The notes beneath the pieces are model-generated. The model saw only the letters and a list, made by a program, of their open reading frames with translations, made no database searches and was not told the origin of the DNA. Positions 1 to 5,049 of a stretch of DNA of 5,049 nucleotides are shown here, in pieces. The translations under genes were made by a program, and so were the position numbers. Positions within the stretch are counted from its first letter, which is position 1. Each line of letters opens with the position of its first letter. The stretch lies in contig VFKO01000182.1 of NCBI GenBank assembly GCA_009885515.1, positions 1 through 5,049 on the forward strand. The letters are read 5' to 3'. The stretch comes from Rhodobiaceae bacterium. Lineage in GTDB: Bacteria; Pseudomonadota; Alphaproteobacteria; Micropepsales; Micropepsaceae.

Positions 1-58
1 CCCCAAGCCCGTCGGCATTGTGCACGTGCACGATTGCCTGCGCGCGGGCGTCGCGTAA
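1..58 (+). CDS. kdsD: Arabinose-5-phosphate isomerase KdsD (KpsF/GutQ family), C-terminal end only
   Basis: Only the last 18 complete codons lie in the window, read in the frame beginning at base 2 and ending in TAA at 56-58. They encode PKPVGIVHVHDCLRAGVA, which resembles the end of the second CBS domain of KpsF/GutQ-type isomerases, where a 'vGi(l/v)H(l/v)HDlLRaGv' ending is typical. The full enzyme converts D-ribulose 5-phosphate to D-arabinose 5-phosphate, the first step toward Kdo in the LPS inner core. The catalytic SIS domain is upstream of the window and cannot be seen. The position immediately before lptC is the usual place for this gene in Alphaproteobacteria and supports the call. 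Identification rests on a short tail plus context, so another CBS-domain protein is possible but less likely. Confidence 0.8.
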   Translation, partial: PKPVGIVHVHDCLRAGVA

Positions 59-60
59 GG
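57..60 (+). promoter_or_regulatory. Shine-Dalgarno site of lptC
   Basis: AAGG overlaps the kdsD stop codon and sits 5 bases before the ATG at 66. This favours that ATG over the in-frame ATG at 75 and over the TTG at 18, which would lie inside kdsD. Confidence 0.55.
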
Positions 61-65
61 CTGAG

Positions 66-902
66 ATGCAATCCATGGCCCATTTTATTCCCGATCCAAA
101 CACAGGCGGCTTTGTTCCAGCGAGTGAACCCGAACCGCCTGCGCGGTCGCGCTTTGACAATTGGGAAATGCGAACGCGCCAGCGGGCGGATTCGACGCTG
201 GGCTACACGCGTTTTGTGCGGACCATGAAAGTGATGCTGCCGATTGTTGCGCTGTCGCTGATTGTGCTGGTGGTGCTTTATTCGACGAGAGGGCGTGACA
301 ACGGCGTGATTGCAATTTCGCCAATGATGCTCAACACCTTGACCGAAGACCGGGCGCTGGTGAAGCCCAAGCTGACCGGCACGGATGGGCGGGGGCAGCC
401 CTTCACGGTCACAGCCAAGGGCGCCTCGATCGAGCCCGGCAAGGCCCGGCGCATGACCATCGATGAGGTCAAGGCCGACGTGACGATGCAAGACAAAAGC
501 TGGGTGCAGATCGGTGCGGTTCAAGGCGTGCTGGATGTCGAGGCCAAGACCCTGGATCTGAAGGACACCATCAACATCTATTCGGACCGCGGCTATGAGT
601 GCCACACGGATCAGGCGCGGTACGACTTTGGACTGGGCCTTTTGAAGGGCGACAAGCCGATCAAGTGTCAGGGACCGCTGGGCGTGATTACGGCAAAGCG
701 GTTCGAAGGCTTGCGCGACCCTGGCGTGCTGAAATTCATGGGCGGCGTTTCAACGACTTATTTTCCCGCGGCCCGTCAAGGCATTGCGGCGAAAGCGGCT
801 GAGACAAATCCTGAAGGCATTGCAGAGGCAGTTGCAGATGATGAAGGCAGTGGCGCACCTGCACTGCCACTTAAACCCAAAACGGTACCGGCGACACCAT
901 GA
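66..902 (+). CDS. lptC: LPS export system protein LptC, inner-membrane anchored
   Basis: The product (278 aa) is LptC, which receives LPS from the LptB2FG ATP-driven extractor and passes it to LptA in the periplasm. An N-terminal cytoplasmic stretch of about 55 residues, rich in Pro and Arg, leads into one hydrophobic segment at about 56-72 (VMLPIVALSLIVLVVLY) that acts as an uncleaved anchor. The periplasmic part, about 85-235, carries the alphaproteobacterial LptC pattern PKLTGTDGRGQPFTVTA near 101-117 and repeated beta-strand motifs of the OstA-like jellyroll. The tail after about 235 is Ala/Pro/Glu-rich and probably disordered. The protein is clearly longer than E. coli LptC (191 aa), through both the cytoplasmic head and this tail. 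Cys179 and Cys201 are its only cysteines and both are periplasmic. The ATG at 66 was chosen for its upstream AAGG; the ATG at 75 would remove three residues. The gene follows kdsD by 7 bases and overlaps lptA by 4, so co-translation is likely. Confidence 0.9.
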   Translation: MQSMAHFIPDPNTGGFVPASEPEPPARSRFDNWEMRTRQRADSTLGYTRFVRTMKVMLPIVALSLIVLVVLYSTRGRDNGVIAISPMMLNTLTEDRALVKPKLTGTDGRGQPFTVTAKGASIEPGKARRMTIDEVKADVTMQDKSWVQIGAVQGVLDVEAKTLDLKDTINIYSDRGYECHTDQARYDFGLGLLKGDKPIKCQGPLGVITAKRFEGLRDPGVLKFMGGVSTTYFPAARQGIAAKAAETNPEGIAEAVADDEGSGAPALPLKPKTVPATP

Positions 903-1465
903 TCAAAATCCTGTTGATTTCTACTTTTGCCATGACGGCCACATCCGCGCTGGCCTATGGCCAGGCAGCCAACAATCCATTTTCGGGGATGGGGCGCGAC
1001 AGCGACCAGCCGATAGCAATCACGGCGGACTCGACCACGGCCGATATGCAAAACGAAACGGCGACGTATTCGGGAAACGTGCGCATTGTGCAGGGCAGTC
1101 TGCACATGCGCGCCGACACGCTTTCGATCAAGGCCTCCAAGGGCACGATCGAGCACATCCAGGCCGACGGCGGCGTCGTTCTGGCCTCTCCGCAGGGCCA
1201 AGCGACGGGCAATACGGCGACCTACGACATCTCGCAACGTGTGGTCAAAATGGGTGGCAAGGTCGTGCTTGTGAATGGCCAGAACGTGCTGCAGGGCACT
1301 TCACTTGTCGTTAATCTTGCCACGGGGCGCGCCGACCTTACGGGTGGCGGACCCGACGGGCGTGTGTCGGGCGTGTTCTCTCCCACCAAGACACCAAAAA
1401 TATCTGTGCCGGGAACGCCGCCAAAACCAACAGAAGATGGCAAAGACGGCAAGCCAACACCTTGA
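899..1465 (+). CDS. lptA: LPS transport periplasmic protein LptA (OstA-like)
   Basis: The product (188 aa) is LptA, which polymerises into the periplasmic bridge carrying LPS from LptC to LptD at the outer membrane. A signal peptide is visible: MIK, a hydrophobic core to about residue 16, then an Ala-Leu-Ala cleavage candidate at 17-19, with GQA at 21-23 as an alternative. The OstA/LptA_N beta-jellyroll runs from about 38 to 148. It starts with PIAITADSTTADMQNETATY, followed by GNVRIVQGSLHMRADTL and the later repeat unit ATYDISQRVVKMGGKVVLVNGQNVLQG. A Pro/Lys/Thr/Gly-rich tail of about 30 residues follows, probably disordered. The start ATG overlaps the lptC stop (ATGA). No good Shine-Dalgarno lies before it, so translation is probably coupled to lptC. 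There are no cysteines. The length is close to E. coli LptA (185 aa). Confidence 0.92.
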   Translation: MIKILLISTFAMTATSALAYGQAANNPFSGMGRDSDQPIAITADSTTADMQNETATYSGNVRIVQGSLHMRADTLSIKASKGTIEHIQADGGVVLASPQGQATGNTATYDISQRVVKMGGKVVLVNGQNVLQGTSLVVNLATGRADLTGGGPDGRVSGVFSPTKTPKISVPGTPPKPTEDGKDGKPTP

Positions 1466-1490
1466 AGTTTCACGCAATTTTAAGGCCAAC

Positions 1491-1506
1491 TGGCATTTGA
1501 TGAGCC
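1491..1506 (+). promoter_or_regulatory. Possible sigma-54 (-24/-12) promoter upstream of lptB-rpoN
   Basis: The sequence TGGCATTTGATGAGCC has GG at 1492-1493 and GC at 1504-1505, separated by exactly 10 bases, the spacing required for sigma-54 promoters. The -24 half matches TGGCA of the TGGCAC consensus. The -12 half has GAGC instead of TTGC, which weakens the match. It lies in the 78-base lptA-lptB gap, and transcription would start near 1516, about 28 bases before the lptB ATG. I saw no convincing sigma-70 pair in the same gap. The base match and spacing are seen directly; promoter function and control of rpoN by its own product are inferred. Confidence 0.3.
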
Positions 1507-1543
1507 GATTCAATACGTAACGCAGCCGCGAGCGCCTAAGATC

Positions 1544-2323
1544 ATGACTTTTCAGAATGGCCAAGACAGCGCGTATGGGAGGCCACAGCTCGTGGCTGAC
1601 CAGAGCGGGCTTGTGGTCAACCAGATCGGCAAGAGCTTCCGGCGCCGGCCTGTGGTGCGCGGCGTCTCGCTGCGATTGCGCCGCGGCGAGGCTGTTGGGC
1701 TTTTGGGTCCGAACGGCGCAGGCAAGACCACCTGCTTTTACATGATCACCGGGCTGATCCCGTCCGATAGCGGGACGATCTTTCTTGACGGACACGACAT
1801 CACGGCGCTGCCGATGTACAGGCGGGCGCGGTTGGGTATCGGGTATTTGCCGCAAGAGGCCTCGATCTTTCGCGGGCTTACGGTTGAGCAGAATATCATG
1901 GCGGTGGCCGAACTTGTCGAGCGCGACCGGCAAAAGCGGCAGCAGATGGTCGATGATCTTCTGGCTGAGTTTGCCATCGAACATTTGCGCCGGGCACCGG
2001 CGCTGGCGCTTTCGGGCGGCGAGCGGCGGCGCGTTGAAATTGCACGGGCGCTGGCGACGCAGCCTTCGTTCATGCTGCTGGATGAACCCTTTGCCGGAAT
2101 CGACCCCGTTGCGATCGGCGAAATCCGTAAACTTGTCCACCACCTCAAGGAACGCGGCATCGGCGTCTTGATCACCGATCACAATGTGCGCGAGACGCTG
2201 GAAATTATTGATCGCGCTTACATCATGCACGACGGTGAAGTGATGACCGAGGGGACCCCGCACGAGATTGTTTCGAACCCGGACGTGCGGCGGGTGTATC
2301 TCGGCGAAAAGTTTTCGTTGTGA
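1544..2323 (+). CDS. lptB: LPS export ABC transporter ATP-binding protein LptB
   Basis: The product (259 aa) is the cytoplasmic ATPase of LptB2FG, which powers LPS extraction from the inner membrane. All ABC motifs are present: Walker A GPNGAGKT at 55-62, Q-loop Gln104 in YLPQEASIFRGLT, signature LSGGE at 156-160, Walker B FMLLDEP at 176-182 with catalytic Glu181, and switch His213 in ITDHNVRETL. The segment CFYMITGL after Walker A and the terminal VYLGEKFSL are characteristic of LptB rather than of amino-acid transporter ATPases. The N-terminus is about 15 residues longer than E. coli LptB (241 aa). The ATG at 1544 has only a weak TAAG nearby; a GTG at 1592 (residue 17) is a possible shorter start. 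The gene stands 78 bases after lptA and 12 before rpoN, the widespread proteobacterial lptB-rpoN pairing. The partner permeases LptF and LptG are not in the window. Confidence 0.96.
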   Translation: MTFQNGQDSAYGRPQLVADQSGLVVNQIGKSFRRRPVVRGVSLRLRRGEAVGLLGPNGAGKTTCFYMITGLIPSDSGTIFLDGHDITALPMYRRARLGIGYLPQEASIFRGLTVEQNIMAVAELVERDRQKRQQMVDDLLAEFAIEHLRRAPALALSGGERRRVEIARALATQPSFMLLDEPFAGIDPVAIGEIRKLVHHLKERGIGVLITDHNVRETLEIIDRAYIMHDGEVMTEGTPHEIVSNPDVRRVYLGEKFSL

Positions 2324-2325
2324 GG
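2322..2325 (+). promoter_or_regulatory. Shine-Dalgarno site of rpoN, overlapping the lptB stop
   Basis: GAGG begins inside the lptB TGA stop codon and lies 10 bases before the rpoN ATG at 2336. The overlap suggests that ribosomes finishing lptB help initiate rpoN. Confidence 0.45.
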
Positions 2326-2335
2326 CTCTGACACC

Positions 2336-3868
2336 ATGGCGCTGAACCAACGACTGGAAATCCGTCAAGGCCAAGGCCTGGTGATGACACCGCAATTGCA
2401 GCAGGCGATCAAGCTGCTGCAAATGTCGAACTTGGAAGTGCAGGATTTTGTCGAACAAGAACTTGAGCGCAATCCTTTGCTCGAGCGCGAAGACGGTGAA
2501 CCGGCGCCGCGCGAAGAGGCTTCGCCCTTACCTGAAAGCCAAGACAGCGCGCTGACGCTGAAAGAAGATGCGCCACCCGCCGATGCTTCGGCCGATCTCG
2601 ATACTGACTACGAAAACGTCTATGCGGAAGACTCTGCGAGCGACCGGGCCCAGCCTGCGCTCAATGAAGGCGGATTGTCGGCGCAACTTGACGGACGCGG
2701 CGGACGCAGTGATGAAGATGACGCGCTATCGCTGGAATCGACGCTGGCGCGGGCGCCCAATTTGCATGAGCATCTGGCCGAGCAATTGCACGTCGCGTGC
2801 GCGGTTGCGCGCGACCGGCTGATTGGGGCGTTCCTGATCGACATGATCGACGAGTGCGGTTATTTGACAACCGACCTTCAGTCCGCGTCCCTGCATCTCG
2901 TGGTGCCAATGCCTGTGGTCGAAAACGTGCTGAAAACGATCCAGACGTTTGAACCGACGGGGGTGGGGGCGCGCAGCCTGGCTGAATGTCTGGCGTTGCA
3001 GCTGAAAGAACGCAACAGGCTTGATCCGGCGATGCAAGTGCTGCTGGACAATCTGGCGCTGCTGGCGAAACGCGACATGCATGCATTGCTGCGTTTGACG
3101 GGGCAATCGCCGGAAGATCTCACCGACATGATCGGCGAGATCAAGCAGCTCAATCCGAAGCCGGGCTTGAAGTTCGGCAGCGAACCGGTACAGCCGGTGG
3201 TGCCCGATATCTATGTCCGTGAAACGGCGGGCGGCGGCTTTCATGTCGAGCTGAATAGCGACACGCTGCCAAAGATTTTGATCAATACACGCTATTACGC
3301 AACGGTGAGCGCGAAGGACAAGGAAATCAAATCCTACCTCACCGAGCATTTGAACAACGCCAATTGGCTGGTCCGCAGTCTGGAACAGCGCGCACGGACC
3401 ATTTTGAAGGTGGCGTCCGAACTCGTGCGCCAGCAGGACGGTTTTTTTGCACATGGTGTCACGCATTTGCGGCCGTTGAACCTGAGAGTGATCGCCGATG
3501 CCATTTCGATGCATGAATCGACGGTCAGCCGCGTGACGGCGAACAAGTACATGGCGACGCCGCGGGGCATTTTTGAACTGAAATATTTTTTCACCTCTGC
3601 CATTCAATCAGCCGAGGGCGGTGACGCCCATTCGGCCGAAGCGGTGCGACACCGTATTCGCGAGCTCATCGATGGGGAACACACGAGCGCGATCCTGTCG
3701 GATGACCGCATCGTCGATGTTTTGCGCACGGCCGGGATTGATATTGCACGGCGGACGGTTGCCAAATATCGCGAAGCTCTGCGTATCCCCTCTTCTATCG
3801 ACCGCAAACGGTTGAAACAAGAATTGAGCATGCCCGAAGCCCTGCGCCCCCTTGATTCCCATCGTTGA
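2336..3868 (+). CDS. rpoN: RNA polymerase sigma-54 factor RpoN
   Basis: The product (510 aa) is sigma-54, which directs RNA polymerase to -24/-12 promoters and needs an AAA+ enhancer-binding protein to open DNA. Region I, the activator-responsive segment, is intact at about 1-50 with the Gln/Leu-rich pattern LVMTPQLQQAIKLLQMSN and ERNPLLE. Region II, about 51-137, is an acidic, low-complexity linker. The core-binding domain follows at about 138-320, including IDECGYL and FEPTGVGARSLAECLALQL. The DNA-binding part holds the helix-turn-helix signature near 380-399 (PLNLRVIADAISMHESTVSR) and the RpoN box ARRTVAKYRE at 471-480, which reads the -24 element. All expected regions are present, and the length is normal for Alphaproteobacteria, slightly above E. 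coli (477 aa). A GAGG Shine-Dalgarno overlapping the lptB stop supports the ATG. No activator gene lies in the window, so the regulon cannot be inferred from context. Confidence 0.97.
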   Translation: MALNQRLEIRQGQGLVMTPQLQQAIKLLQMSNLEVQDFVEQELERNPLLEREDGEPAPREEASPLPESQDSALTLKEDAPPADASADLDTDYENVYAEDSASDRAQPALNEGGLSAQLDGRGGRSDEDDALSLESTLARAPNLHEHLAEQLHVACAVARDRLIGAFLIDMIDECGYLTTDLQSASLHLVVPMPVVENVLKTIQTFEPTGVGARSLAECLALQLKERNRLDPAMQVLLDNLALLAKRDMHALLRLTGQSPEDLTDMIGEIKQLNPKPGLKFGSEPVQPVVPDIYVRETAGGGFHVELNSDTLPKILINTRYYATVSAKDKEIKSYLTEHLNNANWLVRSLEQRARTILKVASELVRQQDGFFAHGVTHLRPLNLRVIADAISMHESTVSRVTANKYMATPRGIFELKYFFTSAIQSAEGGDAHSAEAVRHRIRELIDGEHTSAILSDDRIVDVLRTAGIDIARRTVAKYREALRIPSSIDRKRLKQELSMPEALRPLDSHR

Positions 3869-3994
3869 CAGGGCCAAGTCTCAGAGCTAATGGTCCGCAT
3901 CTTCGCGGGATTCACCTTGTTCGCAGGTCGCTGGCTTTTTTGATCGACGCTGTTTAAGTGACACCGTAAACCTTTCCAAGGACGCGAAACGGAT
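3869..3994 (+). other. rpoN-hpf intergenic gap, possible promoter region
   Basis: This 126-base stretch is the longest non-coding interval in the window and is more AT-rich in its second half than the genes. It holds a T-run at 3936-3941, a TTTAAG (3953-3958) that fits a -10 box at four of six positions but lacks a good -35, and a GANTC site at 3909-3913. I found no convincing stem before the T-run, so no terminator is called. A separate promoter for hpf-ptsN is plausible from gap size alone but is not demonstrated. Confidence 0.3.
3978..3982 (+). promoter_or_regulatory. Shine-Dalgarno site of hpf
   Basis: AAGGA lies 12 bases before the ATG at 3995. The spacing is on the long side, but this is the best match upstream of the gene. 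Confidence 0.4.
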
Positions 3995-4573
3995 ATGGAA
4001 CTCAGCATCACTGGTAAGCAGATTGATATTGGCAGTTCGCTGCGCAGCTATGTGCAATCGAAGATGGCGCAATCTGTCGGCAAATATTTCGAACGGCCGG
4101 TTGACGGGTCCGTCACATTTTCGCGCGACGGGCACGAGTACCGTGCCGATTGCACGGTGCACTTGTTTTCGGGGCTTTACCTGCATGCACAAGGACGTTC
4201 AACCGATATCTATGCCAGTTTTGACGGCGCTATGGAGCGCATGGACAAGCGCGTGCGGCGGTACAAGGGACGGATCAAGGATCACCACAATGGCGCACGG
4301 GATGCGTTCGCGCAGAGCCCTGCCCACGAGCAGGTTTTCGCCAGTGAGGGCCCTGAGCAAGAACCCGAGACACTTAACCCCGTCATTGTGTCGGAAAGCA
4401 CGACGCAACTTCGCACACTGACGGTGGGAGAGGCGGTGATGCAACTCGATCTGATGGAGACGCCGGCGCTGGTGTTTCGCAACAGCGCGCACGGTGAAGT
4501 CAACGTTGTGTACAGGCGCTCCGACGGGAACATCGGGTGGATCGACCCCCAAGCCGGTGCAGCCACGCGCTGA
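3995..4573 (+). CDS. hpf: Ribosome hibernation promoting factor, long form (HPF/RaiA family)
   Basis: The product (192 aa) is a long-form HPF, which binds the 30S decoding region of idle ribosomes and joins two 70S particles into inactive 100S dimers during starvation. The N-terminal S30AE/RaiA domain spans about 1-105, beginning MELSITGKQIDIGSSLRSYV and including the helix SFDGAMERMDKRVRRYKGRIKDHH, whose basic residues fit rRNA contact. A flexible acidic linker, about 106-136, leads to the C-terminal dimerisation domain at about 137-187 (LTVGEAVMQLDLMETPALVFRN then VVYRRSDGNIGWIDP). E. coli HPF (95 aa) lacks this second domain, so here one protein probably covers dimerisation without a separate RMF. 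The gene is often annotated raiA or 'sigma-54 modulation protein' because it sits beside rpoN; that name is historical and does not establish action on sigma-54. ptsN follows after 34 bases. Confidence 0.94.
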   Translation: MELSITGKQIDIGSSLRSYVQSKMAQSVGKYFERPVDGSVTFSRDGHEYRADCTVHLFSGLYLHAQGRSTDIYASFDGAMERMDKRVRRYKGRIKDHHNGARDAFAQSPAHEQVFASEGPEQEPETLNPVIVSESTTQLRTLTVGEAVMQLDLMETPALVFRNSAHGEVNVVYRRSDGNIGWIDPQAGAATR

Positions 4574-4607
4574 GCCTGAGCTTTCCCCAACTCCTCACGG
4601 CGCGGTC

Positions 4608-5049
4608 ATGAAAATATCCGACATCCTTTCGCCCACAGCCGTCCTGCATGGCTTGAAGGTGGAATCCAAGAAAAAATTGATCAGCGAGCTGGCCGTTCGC
4701 GCCGCGGGTGTGTCAGGAATTGAGCATGGTGTTTTGTTTGAAACATTGTGGGAGCGCGAAAAACTAGGCAGCACCGGCGTCGGCCAGGGTAATGCCATAC
4801 CGCATGGACGTATTGCGAAACTCGATCATGTCGTCGGGGTGTTTGCGCATTTGAGCGAAGCGATCGACTTTGAGGCCATCGATAATGCGCCGGTCGACCT
4901 GGTGTTTTTGCTGCTGACTCCGTCTGAGGCTGGTGCCGATCACCTTAAGGCGCTGGCGCGCGTGTCGCGGCTTTTGCGCAATGTAACGATATGCGAGAAA
5001 TTACGCGCCGCCGATGACAGCGCTGCGATCTATGCGCTGCTCACCGAGA
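4608..5049 (+). CDS. ptsN: Nitrogen PTS EIIA protein PtsN (EIIA-Ntr), 3' end cut by window
   Basis: The frame is open from the ATG at 4608 to the window edge: 147 complete codons against a usual length of about 154-163, so only a short tail is missing. The product is EIIA-Ntr, the terminal phospho-acceptor of the PtsP-PtsO-PtsN relay, which regulates by protein contact rather than by sugar transport. The PTS EIIA type-2 domain fills the protein, starting MKISDILSPTAVLHGLKVESKKKLI. The phosphorylation site is His66 in the signature GSTGVGQGNAIPHGR (54-68). LVFLLLTP near 98-105 and HLKALARVSRLLRN at 112-125 are also typical. No clear Shine-Dalgarno precedes the ATG; with only 34 bases after hpf, translation may depend on hpf. 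The other relay genes, ptsP and ptsO, are not in the window. Confidence 0.94.
   Translation, partial: MKISDILSPTAVLHGLKVESKKKLISELAVRAAGVSGIEHGVLFETLWEREKLGSTGVGQGNAIPHGRIAKLDHVVGVFAHLSEAIDFEAIDNAPVDLVFLLLTPSEAGADHLKALARVSRLLRNVTICEKLRAADDSAAIYALLTE

Noticed and set aside
20..31. Perfect 12-base palindrome GTGCACGTGCAC, a possible operator
   Set aside because: It encodes the Val-His-Val-His of the conserved KdsD tail, so the repeat is explained by coding; there is no other sign of a binding site.
18..65. Upstream TTG start for lptC, adding 16 residues
   Set aside because: It would overlap the kdsD 3' end, has no Shine-Dalgarno, and adds a cysteine-rich peptide that reads as out-of-frame kdsD. 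The ATG at 66 with AAGG is better.
1301..2458. Long minus-strand open frame (385 codons) opposite lptA, lptB and the start of rpoN
   Set aside because: It mirrors the codon structure of well-supported plus-strand genes, is rich in Arg, His and Gln without any recognisable domain, and crosses three gene boundaries. It is a shadow frame.
2726..3607. Minus-strand open frame of 293 codons inside rpoN
   Set aside because: It lies wholly opposite the conserved sigma-54 core and DNA-binding regions and has shadow-like composition with no recognisable motif.
3906..3921. Second sigma-54-like motif before hpf, with GG and TTGT
   Set aside because: The -12 dinucleotide is GT rather than GC and the -24 half lacks TGGC, so the match is too poor to call.
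3920..3942. Rho-independent terminator after rpoN at the T-run
   Set aside because: The six-T run is preceded by no stable GC stem that I could pair, so it does not meet the criteria.

Overview
The window is a chromosomal stretch from an alphaproteobacterium, all coding on the + strand and almost gap-free. Gene order is kdsD (3' end only), lptC, lptA, lptB, rpoN, hpf (long form), ptsN (missing its last few codons). The order kdsD-lptC-lptA-lptB-rpoN-hpf-ptsN, the N-terminally extended LptC with its LTGTDGRGQPF-type motif, the moderately high GC content and the fused two-domain HPF point to Alphaproteobacteria. I cannot name a genus from sequence alone.

Layout. Bases 1-58 are the last codons of the arabinose-5-phosphate isomerase KdsD, which supplies the precursor of Kdo for LPS. 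Seven bases later lptC starts (66-902), and its stop overlaps the lptA start in ATGA (lptA 899-1465). After a 78-base gap come lptB (1544-2323) and, 12 bases later, rpoN (2336-3868). A 126-base gap, the largest in the window, precedes hpf (3995-4573), and ptsN follows 34 bases later (4608 to the window end).

How the genes work together. KdsD, LptC, LptA and LptB belong to LPS synthesis and export: LptB is the ATPase under the inner-membrane extractor, LptC the membrane-anchored periplasmic acceptor, and LptA the periplasmic bridge to the outer membrane. RpoN is sigma-54, HPF makes hibernating ribosome dimers, and PtsN is the EIIA of the nitrogen phosphotransferase system. The second half is therefore a regulatory and stress module next to an envelope module.

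No mobile element, CRISPR array, RNA gene or new system is visible; this is a well-known core-genome neighbourhood. The points most worth checking are a sigma-54-like promoter motif (GG-N10-GC) in the lptA-lptB gap that could let RpoN control its own lptB-rpoN unit, a GANTC (CcrM-type) site touching that motif with a second in the rpoN-hpf gap, and a pair of periplasmic cysteines in LptC.
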